From the NCBI GenBank assembly GCA_031383555.1, contig JANMZR010000270.1:1-13790 (forward strand): a DNA stretch of 13,790 nucleotides, given 5' to 3'. The notes beneath the pieces were generated by a model. That model was not told the origin of the DNA and did no database searches. It saw nothing but the letters and a program-made list of their open reading frames with translations. Shown here piece by piece: positions 7,301-13,455 of the stretch. A program made the position numbers and the translations under genes. Numbering within the stretch: position 1 is the first letter of the stretch; the number at the start of each line of letters is the position of its first letter. Source of the stretch: JANMZR01 sp031383555. Its GTDB lineage: Bacteria; Bacteroidota; Bacteroidia; Cytophagales; Spirosomataceae.

Positions 7301-10090
7301 CTCGAAGACCTTGCAAAATCGTTGGAGTAAGGAGTATAGTTCGTCTTGTGGTTTCGTCCAGGAGGAATAACCCATAAAACCAAACTGATGGCGGCATTGA
7401 AGTAGGTGATAATCCGAAGCACCTTCGGGGACATATTCAATTTCGAACAGTAATTGTTCCTTGAATACTTTTTGAGCGACCTCCTTTTCAAGTGCGAATT
7501 GGCGATAAGGCTCTTTGTTTTTAAAAGCATCTATATCTGCCTGAAAAGTATAATGATCAGTACCGTTTACAGTGTTGTTTGATTTCAGACTGCTTTGTCC
7601 GTTATTGTTCCAAATTTGGAGCGTATTTTCTTCTACATTTACAAATGAAATCCAGGAAGCAACTGTCTCTGTTCTGAGAATCTTGAATTGATTGGTCAAT
7701 TCATTAACAACCTGTTCCAACTCGTCGCTTTTGTACATCGCCATAGTGCGGGAGCGCACCCGTTCCAGCGCCGCCTCTATTTGCGCTTCTCTCGCCTGCG
7801 CCTCCGCTTTTTGAAGGTCGAGGAAGCGGATATAGGTCTGTTCGAAGGCTTTGGCGAAGCGAACCAAAATTGATTTTTGCGCTTTGTCGAGCGGTTCTGT
7901 TGCGATGATTAGGAGGTAGCCGTGTGAGAAATTTCCAAAATGAAAATAGGTCGTTTCCGGCATGTCAAGAATCCCACGCCTTTCCTCCTCGGTTCTCTCA
8001 GCATCCGGATAGGCGACTTCCAGGTGCTTCTTGAGTTGTTGGGCATCCAGTTTCTGACTGAAAAAAGGTTCTTTACGTTTCCAGGCTTCATATCTTTCTA
8101 AAAGCACCTGATCGCCTATCAAGGGAAGGGTAAAATTCACGAGCAAATTACTGTCAGTCTGAGACCCCCAAAGTTCCTGGCGTTTTTTTTCTTCATTAAT
8201 AAGCGCAAAACCACATTGAACCGATTGCGTTATCCCCAGGTTTTTCATTGCATCATACATCACAGTGGCCACGCTTATCAAATCTTCGCTTTTGTGCATG
8301 GCCATAGAGGCTGACCTGACACGTTCCAAAGCTGCCTCGATTTCCAGTTCCTTGTTTTTTGAGTTAAGAACCAGATTCGCTTTTTGTTTCTGTCGATTGT
8401 TTCGCACTAAAATAAAAGATAGGAACATCAGTGAAGCCAATGCCCCGGCTATGCTAAAAAGCCAGATACGCTGCGTTTTATTTTCCTGTTCTTTTAGGTG
8501 GCTTTCTGATTCCAATAATTCTATATCACGCTGCCTTTTTTTTAAAACACCTTGTATTTCCAACTCTGATCTATTGGCAGCATTGTTAAGCCTTTCCTCT
8601 TTTTCTTTTGCCTCCCTATATATCTTTAGATAAGTAAAAGCTTTCGATTTATTACCGGTTTGTTCATACAATTGGCTTAATAATCTGGCAGTAAGAATCA
8701 GTCTTGGAAGTAGATTTATTTCGGTAGCCCAATCAAAAGATGTTTGTGCATATTTAAAAGCATTTCTTAAATTGCCAACACTTTTATAGGATTCAGCAAG
8801 GTCATAGGCCGCCCAACAGGCACCGTGTCTATCATTATATTTCAAATAGGCTGTGATGGATTCCTTAAAAACCGATTGAGCTTCCTCACTTTTGCCTTGT
8901 GCCTGTAACATTCGAGCTTTTACCCATAATAATTCAGCATCAAAAAATAAGGATCCTTTTATTCCTCCTACTTTTAGATAATCTTTGTACTCCGGCGGAA
9001 AATCCTGAATTCTTTTCAAACCAAAGAGACTTTCTGAGATAAGTAAATAAGTATTAGCTACTCTTTCATTATAATTTATTTCTTTTCGCAGCTTTAATTC
9101 CTTATTTTCATATTTAAGGGCTTTTTCTGAATTTGTCAAATACCACTCATAAATTATGGCAACAGAAATATAAACAGGTTTAAGCAGGTCTTTATCCCCT
9201 ATCTCAGTCAATAGTTCTTCTGCCTGAAAAAGATATTCCAATTGCAAATTTACCCGATTGTGTATGCCATATGTCCTTGAAAGCAAATAAGCACAGTGAG
9301 CCTTTATGTATTTATCTGCTTCCTTGGTATAAATATTGATGGCTTCTATTTCAAGCGGTTTTGCGGCTGCTTCCATGCCTTTCCCCAAGAGGTCATCAAT
9401 ATCTCTAGCGAGGATAAACAATTGGTGGTAAGACCAGTTTAATTCTTGATACAGACCTTGAGCAAGTTTCTTATGTTTCTTCGACTTTTCTTTATCCGAT
9501 TTAAAATAAATAAAAGAAAGGGCATCCTGTAAATGAGCGGTGATTTCTACATTTTTCTTTTCAGCATAATAGCTTAATGCCTCTTCCAACTTTGCTATCA
9601 TGGTTTCGATTTCTGAATCTCTTATTCCAATGGGCATTACAATGTTTCCAAAAATATCAAAATCAGTATATTGTCCTAAAACTCTATTTCCTTCCACTTC
9701 ATAGTAGATATCCAGACTATTGATAAACTCATTTACTTCGTTCATCTTATTGATATCAGACGTTTTAATAAATGCATTTCCAGCGTTTATCCTCCGTCTG
9801 AAAATGGCAAGACTCTTCAGGTACAATCCTTCTCCCCTGGTAAATTTTAGTTGTTTCGAAATGGTCCGGGCTTCGCTGAGGGCTTTAAATCCATTCAGGA
9901 AATCCAGGTTATAGAAGCAGAGATTGGCGAAGTTCGTTAGCATATGTACACGAACCGTATCCTTATGGGAATGCCGAGTTATAGCAAGCTGTAGTTTAAC
10001 AAGCTCATTTTGTTGTACCCTAACAGTATCCTGAGCGCAAACCATAAGTGAAACCGTGAAGAAGAGAAATAGAATTAATACTTGTTTCAT
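1361..10090 (-). CDS. Giant TPR sensor histidine kinase with 11 tandem GAF-like/signalling-helix modules (2909 aa)
   Basis: Layout: signal peptide (residues 1-19, cut at about VCA|Q); TPR-like helices from about 25 to 500; a K/E-rich coiled coil; one membrane helix (about 542-562); then RNNRQKQKAN, which is shared with the 674-residue kinase. Eleven repeated modules fill residues of about 584-2640. The kinase follows: HisKA with GIAHEIQNP (phospho-acceptor His2679), N box Asn2811-Asn2812, G1 box DNGTGM (Asp2842), then FFTTKPTGQGTGLGL. All catalytic motifs are present, so the kinase should be active, autophosphorylating His2679. Expected topology is a periplasmic TPR sensor, with the modules and kinase in the cytoplasm. 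Related TPR kinases are usually about 600-750 residues, so the array is the anomaly. The start overlaps the upstream kinase stop as ATGA, suggesting translational coupling. The gene has no receiver domain. The ligand is unknown, and calling the module cores GAF-like is an inference from size and position. Confidence 0.93.
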   Translation of the reverse strand: MKQVLILFLFFTVSLMVCAQDTVRVQQNELVKLQLAITRHSHKDTVRVHMLTNFANLCFYNLDFLNGFKALSEARTISKQLKFTRGEGLYLKSLAIFRRRINAGNAFIKTSDINKMNEVNEFINSLDIYYEVEGNRVLGQYTDFDIFGNIVMPIGIRDSEIETMIAKLEEALSYYAEKKNVEITAHLQDALSFIYFKSDKEKSKKHKKLAQGLYQELNWSYHQLFILARDIDDLLGKGMEAAAKPLEIEAINIYTKEADKYIKAHCAYLLSRTYGIHNRVNLQLEYLFQAEELLTEIGDKDLLKPVYISVAIIYEWYLTNSEKALKYENKELKLRKEINYNERVANTYLLISESLFGLKRIQDFPPEYKDYLKVGGIKGSLFFDAELLWVKARMLQAQGKSEEAQSVFKESITAYLKYNDRHGACWAAYDLAESYKSVGNLRNAFKYAQTSFDWATEINLLPRLILTARLLSQLYEQTGNKSKAFTYLKIYREAKEKEERLNNAANRSELEIQGVLKKRQRDIELLESESHLKEQENKTQRIWLFSIAGALASLMFLSFILVRNNRQKQKANLVLNSKNKELEIEAALERVRSASMAMHKSEDLISVATVMYDAMKNLGITQSVQCGFALINEEKKRQELWGSQTDSNLLVNFTLPLIGDQVLLERYEAWKRKEPFFSQKLDAQQLKKHLEVAYPDAERTEEERRGILDMPETTYFHFGNFSHGYLLIIATEPLDKAQKSILVRFAKAFEQTYIRFLDLQKAEAQAREAQIEAALERVRSRTMAMYKSDELEQVVNELTNQFKILRTETVASWISFVNVEENTLQIWNNNGQSSLKSNNTVNGTDHYTFQADIDAFKNKEPYRQFALEKEVAQKVFKEQLLFEIEYVPEGASDYHLLQCRHQFGFMGYSSWTKPQDELYSLLQRFCKVFEQTYTRFLDLQKAEAQAREAHIEAALERVRSRSLAMHKSEELVDVATVLYKELRNLDVQEFSDASIVIFDESKNQQILYGGARTDADYLEMAVFPLLGDEILQKLYDLWSRKETFFTVKVEGSALKKHCDFVFPIASRTELEAKVIEDMPDPTFFHCAYFSMGYLELVADKELSEGSSIILTRFAKVFNQTYTRFLDLQKAEAQAREAQIEAALERVRATSLAMHKSEEMADASSLLFKELRSFGVQPFTCGFEFIDQLAGVVNGWIVSPEGNIIRDFFMYPINGDPVGIRRYKSWKQKEVFFKDVVKGKANREHGEFIFKHFNESFKHVTLNFPEEVVFYTFNFSHGWIIIVSTNVLSDGHEHLLARFTKVFEQTYTRFLDLQKAETQAREAEIQLALERVRAATMAMHQSDELAQVVGVLYQQIGQMEPVDFGCNINIFHEEDEMIECWMAGFDSMTLPRSYKILGKSNPHISQHWESWKTQEPYLRQSASGDDYDDYVKYLLKETELRLLPKGFQNIMRETEAAHFTLVNMKYGQIELVSSFRLSEETLTIVGRFAKVFQQTYTRFLDLQKAEAQAREAQIEAALERVRARALAMHTSEELKEVALVLREQMGLLGQTELNGMVVELYETHPKHIESWFAFLHPAGDPDAKMVTGVVLFGKESCAVMKEMIKQYQGPSKQYTIVASGNRIKEFYKVMQPLVPEARNIPKKEFYHCADFSGGTLLLASMQEPSYEAKDLLMRSASVFDLAYRRLLDLKKAEAQAREAQIEAALERVRSRSLAMHKSEELAKVVTVLYNQLKVLEIEFFQLFSSILYLEKGYQDVWMSPIEGILEEPFFYSPPTAPWENTTIKDWKEGKEFSYLSLHGKDAMQQFFHVMEEMTGTDYFNRVIKKHVYNFENLESTEVNHKYGRFGLVQFVKATAEEKNILKRFAKAFEQAYTRFLDLQKAEAQASESQIQLAMERVRARTMAMQRSDELADVALELRRQLGKLDQKELETCAIHLYDESPDYFESWAASRSPNSEQEIVQTQSRFPKKGIAIVEEMMACYRSNKKDYVLINEGKKFEDFCKMLKQHAPEAYKVVVNSTKGLKPKDITAYWSVADFAGGSLVMTSMTKPNAETHALLRRFSNVFGSAYVRFLDLQKAEAQAREAQIELAMERVRARSMAMHRSEELSDVVALLFEEIKPFGFASSGIELILPDERKDILQFWTTSTAQNTFAECFNIPRTIHPFFQKTWEAWEDQLPRLSLTLEGQEKKKFDKLILTETDFKHLPEEVKQLILNSGYQDVFSSAIMKHGLLESVDTEPISEEQFVILERFAKVFEQTYTRFLDLQKAEAQAREAEIQLALERVRAKSIAMHKSDELADVVALMYAQIQNLGFTDWGCAIVLCDEEAQIMRYWYAELNMSHSPQFFTVPLTNKTIGKVWKLWKQGIPQFTIELLNKKKDEYTEYMLTETDHKNLPDEVKDGWRSSENVFFSYTNIKYGLLEFTNVVPFTEENFLVYQRFAKVFEQTYTRFLDLQKAEARAVESARTASLDRVRGEIASMRTTDDLKRITPLVWRELTMLGVPFFRCGVFIMDEASETVHAYLSTPDGNSLAALHLPFEGAATTQKTVEHWRKREVYTDFWDKEQFAVWVHSMTEQGYVKEKKTYQGGEEPPESLSLQFVPFTQGMLYIGSAEPLSADQIGLAKTLADAFAVAYARYEDFTKLEDAKKRVEATLTELKATQNQLIQSEKLASLGELTAGIAHEIQNPLNFVNNFSEVSTELVGEMNQELDKGDIYEAKVISNDLKQNLEKITLHGKRASSIVKGMLEHSKASTGEKELTNINALADEYLRLAYHGLRAKNKDFNSDFKTDFDPNLPKIEVIPQDIGRVLLNLINNAFWAVKTVEKPLVVVKTEQAENQLIIKVIDNGTGMTEEIKSKIFQPFFTTKPTGQGTGLGLSLAYDIVTKGHGGSLEVESKEGEGSEFIIKLLIQIN
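2171..8341 (-). repeat. Array of 11 tandem coding modules inside the giant kinase
   Basis: Each module opens with a helix like IEAALERVRSRSMAMHKSEEL and closes with one like FAKVFEQTYTRFLDLQKAEAQ. Taking the first M of the MAM motif (or its equivalent) as the anchor, the modules sit at residues 596, 783, 963, 1151, 1336, 1525, 1712, 1901, 2097, 2287 and 2475. The first bases of those codons are 8305, 7744, 7204, 6640, 6085, 5518, 4957, 4390, 3802, 3232 and 2668. Periods are 187, 180, 188, 185, 189, 187, 189, 196, 190 and 188 residues. The helices are strongly conserved and the cores diverge. Most cores keep a W-K-x-K-E-x-F/Y stretch, and many keep an F-x-H/Y-G-x-L stretch near the closing helix. 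The eleventh module is the most divergent (SLDRVRGEIASMRTTDDL). The ALERVR...MAMHKS helix is one I recall from other Bacteroidota sensor kinases, usually in one or a few copies. Confidence 0.93.
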
Positions 10091-12111
10091 GATTGTTCTG
10101 TTTTACAAGGTAATGAAATAATAAACTCCGTTCCCACACCCTCTATACTCTCCACCTCAATAGTTCCTCCATGCCCCTTAGTCACAATATCATAGGCCAA
10201 ACTAAGCCCTAAACCTGTGCCTTGACCAGTGGGTTTGGTGGTAAAGAAGGGCTGGAAGATTTTGGCTTTTACCTCATTGGGCATGCCAATGCCATTGTCT
10301 TTCACTTTGATAATGATTTGATTATCAGATTGCTCAGTGCTTAAGATAACTAAAGGTTTTTCAATATTCCGAACCGCATAAAAAGCATTATTTATCAAAT
10401 TCAGCAAAACCCGCCCAATATCCTGCGGAATCACTGCTATTTTTGGCAGATTGTCATCGAAATCAGGCTTGAAGTCACTATTGAAGGCATTGTCCTTTGC
10501 CCTTAAACCATGGTACGAAAGCCTTAAATATTCATCCGCCAATTGATTAATATCAGTCAATTCCTTTACGCCGGTGCTCGTTCGTGAGTGCTCCAACATT
10601 CCTTTTACGATACTGCTTGCTCGCTTGCCATGGAGCGTGATTTTCTCTAAATTTTGTTTTAAATCGTTGGCTATTTCTTTAGCGTCTTCAATATCTCCCT
10701 TGTCCAATTCAGTATTCATTTCTCCAACTAATTCAGTTGATACTTCTGAGAAATTATTGACAAAATTCAAAGGGTTTTGTATTTCATGGGCAATGCCTGC
10801 TGTGAGTTCGCCTAGAGAAGCAAGTTTTTCGGATTGGATGAGTTGGGCTTGGGTGGATTTGAGGGTTGAAAGTGTTTGTTCTACTTTATCTTTTTGTTCT
10901 TGTAAAACAATATTTGCCTTTTGTTTTTGCCGATTGTTTCGATAAAGAATTAAACCGATGATGGAAAGAACAGCAAGCCCAGCAAGAAAACTATAGGTCC
11001 TGATTTTTGATTGTGTTTCTATTTGCTGCTTTTCCAATTCCCGCAAACGGGAGGCTTCGCTTAGTAACAAACTCTGAAAGTTGGCCAGATTTTTGTATTT
11101 TTCTTTATTCCACGCATCTTTTGTAGTGAGGGTAAGCCCTTGATATTTAAAAGCACTATCCGTTTGATTGTTGAGCAAATACGCTTTGTATAAGTCCTCG
11201 TAAACGCCTCCGTCTCTAAAAGATTTTGAATTTATCAATCCTGGTTCAGAACCTACTTCGAATGCTTTTTTGGCATAGTAAAGGGTGGAATCTTTACGGC
11301 CACTATTCTGATGCATCGAGGACAGATTTCTATATACCCATAACAAAAGAGGCCTGTTAACTTCCTTATATTTGGTAGCGATTTCCAATGCCTTATAGAG
11401 GTACTTTCTCCCCAATTCATCATTCTTCTCCTTAAAGGCCTTACGTGCCAGTGTTATATAAGGTGCGCTTTTCCATACCATTTCATCATTAGCCTGGTCG
11501 AAAAACTTCAAGGACTTCTGAGCATATACTTCCACAGAATCAAGCTGATCTGCATCATAGTACAGCCTCGCAATTGCATCAGAAGTCACGGCTATTCTAA
11601 AATAATCTTTGGTTAATGACGCTATCCTTTCAGTTTCTTTATAATGCAGAATGGCCTGTTCTTTATTTTCCGTGGCATCCATTAATCCTCCATAATGCGA
11701 ATGGAGAACACCCAATCTTATTAATCTAAATTCAGAAGGTGAGATATTGCCCTCACTAAATGCATTTTTTTCGGAAGCGGGGTTTTGCAAGATTTCAAAC
11801 GCCTGTAACAAATTTTTCAGTGCAGCAGCATATTCTCCTTTTTGCGTTAATGTATTTGCCTGGGCTCCCAAAATACGCCCTTCGTGTAATGACTGCTTGC
11901 TTTTTCGTGCAAGAGATAAACCCTTCTCCGTATAAAATAGCATAGAGTCATAATTTAATGCCTCATAGTATAAGAAAATGCGAGTAATTGAACTTAACCT
12001 AATTGAGTCGTGGGTAGCAGTATGGAGTGCATTCCTTAGGCTGTCAATTTTGGATTGTTGGGCAAAACTAACACTACAAATAAGTGCAAGGAAGAGGCTT
12101 AGTTTTTTCAT
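10087..12111 (-). CDS. TPR-containing sensor histidine kinase (674 aa)
   Basis: It has a signal peptide (MKKLSLFLALICSVSFA, cut before Q18), TPR-like helical repeats at about 25-350 (for example YDSMLFYTEKGLSLARK), a coiled coil, one membrane helix at about 373-390 (YSFLAGLAVLSIIGLILY), and RNNRQKQKAN. A signalling coiled coil leads into HisKA with GIAHEIQNP (His442). The ATPase domain carries N box Asn574-Asn575, G1 box DNGIGM (Asp605) and GQGTGLGL. Size and order are typical of Bacteroidota TPR sensor kinases; the cell-surface TPR part presumably senses a ligand or a protein partner. Its kinase core is close to that of the giant kinase at both protein and DNA level, so the two are paralogues, but this one lacks the module array. 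It starts 6 nt after the ATPase stop and ends overlapping the next start by 4 nt. No clear Shine-Dalgarno is visible in the short gap, as is common in this phylum. Confidence 0.94.
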   Translation of the reverse strand: MKKLSLFLALICSVSFAQQSKIDSLRNALHTATHDSIRLSSITRIFLYYEALNYDSMLFYTEKGLSLARKSKQSLHEGRILGAQANTLTQKGEYAAALKNLLQAFEILQNPASEKNAFSEGNISPSEFRLIRLGVLHSHYGGLMDATENKEQAILHYKETERIASLTKDYFRIAVTSDAIARLYYDADQLDSVEVYAQKSLKFFDQANDEMVWKSAPYITLARKAFKEKNDELGRKYLYKALEIATKYKEVNRPLLLWVYRNLSSMHQNSGRKDSTLYYAKKAFEVGSEPGLINSKSFRDGGVYEDLYKAYLLNNQTDSAFKYQGLTLTTKDAWNKEKYKNLANFQSLLLSEASRLRELEKQQIETQSKIRTYSFLAGLAVLSIIGLILYRNNRQKQKANIVLQEQKDKVEQTLSTLKSTQAQLIQSEKLASLGELTAGIAHEIQNPLNFVNNFSEVSTELVGEMNTELDKGDIEDAKEIANDLKQNLEKITLHGKRASSIVKGMLEHSRTSTGVKELTDINQLADEYLRLSYHGLRAKDNAFNSDFKPDFDDNLPKIAVIPQDIGRVLLNLINNAFYAVRNIEKPLVILSTEQSDNQIIIKVKDNGIGMPNEVKAKIFQPFFTTKPTGQGTGLGLSLAYDIVTKGHGGTIEVESIEGVGTEFIISLPCKTEQS

Positions 12112-12117
12112 GGTTTT

Positions 12118-13275
12118 TTAAAGATTAATGACCTCATTATAAGGCAATATACTTATTTTTTCATTCAAAATTTCGTTTCTTTCTCCCCCGTGTAGCAATA
12201 TACTTTGGCTTTGGGGTTGTTGCAGTTTTTGCCAATATTTCAAGCCACGCAACATACTATCTTCTATTTTTTTACTTGATTTTATTTCAATGGCTGTTGG
12301 TTGGCCTTCTCTTTCTAAGATCAAATCTATTTCGTTGCCTGCACTATCTCTAAAATAGTACATTCCTTCGTTTTGGGCATTATTAAAATTGTTTTTTCGT
12401 ATTTCTGAAATTATCCAATTTTCAAAGATTGCTCCGTAATCGGTGTTTTTTTGTAAAATTGCTTCGGTTTTAATGCCCAACAAAAAGCATAATAAACCTG
12501 TATCGTAAAAATAGATTTTAGGGCTTTTTACAATCCTTTTGTTCAGATTGTTGTACCAAGGCTGTAATTGAAAGATGATATAAGAGTTTTCCAACAAACC
12601 CAACCACGCCAATATCGTCTTGGTATCCACGCCCGTTTTCTTTGCCAAATCGTCTCTGTTGAGTATTTGCCCTGCATAATTGGCACATAAATAGACAAAG
12701 CGAGTGAAAGCCGCCAAGTTGGTAATGTTGCGTAAAAGCCGCACGTCACGTTGTACGTAGGTCTGCACGTAGCTATTCATCCAAGTATTGGGGAGCAGTT
12801 TTTCGTTCCAGATTTCAGGGTAACCGCCTGTAAGTATGAGTTTGTTTAGGTTGTTGTCATCCAATTTTGCCTCAACCAATTCTGCATAACTTAGGGGCAG
12901 TAGCGATAAATAGCCTGCTCGTCCTGCCAAAGATTGCGAAACTTGCTCTTGCAATAGGAAATTATTTGAGCCAGTCAAAATGAACTGCCCACGTTTGGGA
13001 TTGTTATCTAATCTTTCTTGTAAGTATCTGAATATATGTGGCACTCGCTGCACTTCGTCAAATATTGCCCCGGTTTCATACTGTTTCAAAAAGACTTCGG
13101 GATTTTGTTCAGCCTCGAATTGCACTGTGGGATTTTCGAAATTCACATACGGTTTTCCCTCAAATAAAACTTTGCTCAAGGTAGTTTTGCCACTTTGACG
13201 AGGTCCAGTGAGGCATAAAGCTCTAAATTGCGTTAGTGCTTGTTTTGCTTCTGGTAGTATTTGTCTATTTATCAT
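12118..13275 (-). CDS. AAA+ family ATPase, AAA_14/DUF4143 type (COG1373-like, 385 aa)
   Basis: The N-terminal P-loop domain has Walker A GPRQSGKTT (residues 24-32, Lys30), Walker B AIFDEVQ (Asp73-Glu74), a sensor-1-like strand FILTGSNN (98-105), and SLAGR with a possible arginine finger at Arg119. A winged-helix-like stretch follows (NRDDLAKKTGVDTKTILAWL). The C-terminus has NEIDLILE (Asp317), then AIEIKSS (Glu330, Lys332), the D...ExK spacing of a PD-(D/E)xK nuclease fold. This is the usual AAA_14 plus DUF4143 layout at normal length. The family is common in Bacteroidota and archaea, often as scattered single genes, and its function is not established. The ATG is favoured by GGAG five bases upstream and a -7 element just before that. 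It is the first gene of the apparent operon with the kinases, though it could be an independent insertion that provides their promoter. Confidence 0.92.
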   Translation of the reverse strand: MINRQILPEAKQALTQFRALCLTGPRQSGKTTLSKVLFEGKPYVNFENPTVQFEAEQNPEVFLKQYETGAIFDEVQRVPHIFRYLQERLDNNPKRGQFILTGSNNFLLQEQVSQSLAGRAGYLSLLPLSYAELVEAKLDDNNLNKLILTGGYPEIWNEKLLPNTWMNSYVQTYVQRDVRLLRNITNLAAFTRFVYLCANYAGQILNRDDLAKKTGVDTKTILAWLGLLENSYIIFQLQPWYNNLNKRIVKSPKIYFYDTGLLCFLLGIKTEAILQKNTDYGAIFENWIISEIRKNNFNNAQNEGMYYFRDSAGNEIDLILEREGQPTAIEIKSSKKIEDSMLRGLKYWQKLQQPQSQSILLHGGERNEILNEKISILPYNEVINL

Positions 13276-13280
13276 ATCTG

Positions 13281-13284
13281 CTCC
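13281..13284 (-). promoter_or_regulatory. Shine-Dalgarno site of the ATPase gene
   Basis: On the minus strand GGAG is followed by CAGAT and the ATG at 13275, a spacing of 5 nt. It is the only convincing ribosome-binding site among the gene starts here; the downstream genes rely on overlap or very short gaps. It supports the chosen start. Confidence 0.65.
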
Positions 13285-13291
13285 ATTTTTA

Positions 13292-13299
13292 CAAATATA
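13292..13299 (-). promoter_or_regulatory. Bacteroidota-type -7 promoter element
   Basis: The minus strand reads TATATTTG, an exact match to the Bacteroidota -7 consensus TAnnTTTG. It would start transcription about 10-14 nt before the ATPase ATG, leaving a very short leader that still contains GGAG. No good TTTG-type -33 box is seen at the expected distance; that position falls inside the 17-bp palindrome at 13308-13324. This would be the operon promoter for the ATPase and the three kinases. The motif is short, so a chance match is possible. Confidence 0.5.
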
Positions 13300-13307
13300 A
13301 GTAATTT

Positions 13308-13324
13308 ATGGAATTGAATTCCAT
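13308..13324. promoter_or_regulatory. Perfect 17-bp palindrome, candidate operator
   Basis: ATGGAATT-G-AATTCCAT is a perfect 8-bp inverted repeat around one central base. It starts 8 bp upstream of the -7 element, where the -33 region should be. A dimeric regulator bound here would be expected to block or steer the polymerase. The position and symmetry are seen in the sequence; the operator role is inferred. Confidence 0.45.
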
Positions 13325-13352
13325 TTTTGCAATTTTATGTAAAAATGGAATT
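13317..13352. repeat. Perfect 12-bp inverted repeat overlapping the palindrome
   Basis: AATTCCATTTTT (13317-13328) is the exact reverse complement of 13341-13352, with 12 nt between. The inner GCA/TGT can add a G-U and two further pairs, leaving a 6-nt loop. The arm AATTCCAT is shared with the 17-bp palindrome, so the two hairpins exclude each other. A related TCCATTTTTA also lies at 13282-13291. In the direction of transcription there is no GC-rich stem followed by a U tract, so I do not call a terminator. Confidence 0.55.
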
Positions 13353-13455
13353 TAGGTATTTGGTAGTATCACCAAAAATATTGTACCCTCACCCTCCAAA
13401 CTTTCACAATCAATAGCCCACCATGCCCCTTCATAACAATATCATACTTAATCTG
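13352..13455 (-). pseudogene. Decayed C-terminal tail of a histidine kinase
   Basis: On the minus strand, YDIVMKGHGG is readable at about 13420-13449. After a one-base deletion near 13415-13420 the other frame continues as IDCESLEGEGTIFLVILPNT and stops at TAA (13352-13354). This matches the end of the intact kinases, where YDIVTKGHGG is followed by a VES/CES...EGEG stretch. DNA alignment with the tail at 13590-13660 shows the same bases with one missing. Similarity stops near 13450, where the inverted-repeat element begins. It is a leftover of a tandem duplication, with no start and no catalytic core. Confidence 0.8.

Noticed and set aside
2171..8341. Selfish tandem DNA repeat or CRISPR-like array
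   Set aside because: The repeat period is over 500 bp, the frame is kept throughout, and conservation is at protein level in the helices. It is a coding domain array.
8265..8633. 122-codon plus-strand frame with apparent hydrophobic stretches
   Set aside because: It is the complement of the membrane helix and coiled coil of the giant kinase. The same kind of shadow appears at 10574-10945 opposite the matching part of the 674-residue kinase.
10036..10090. Lipoprotein signal peptide on the giant kinase, because of Cys18
   Set aside because: The residues before the cysteine (LMVC) do not form a proper lipobox, and VCA|Q fits an ordinary signal-peptidase site. The protein is also anchored by a later membrane helix.
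13317..13352. Rho-independent terminator for the right-hand kinase tail
   Set aside because: The stem is almost all A and T, and no U tract follows it in the direction of transcription. An operator or leader structure fits its position better.
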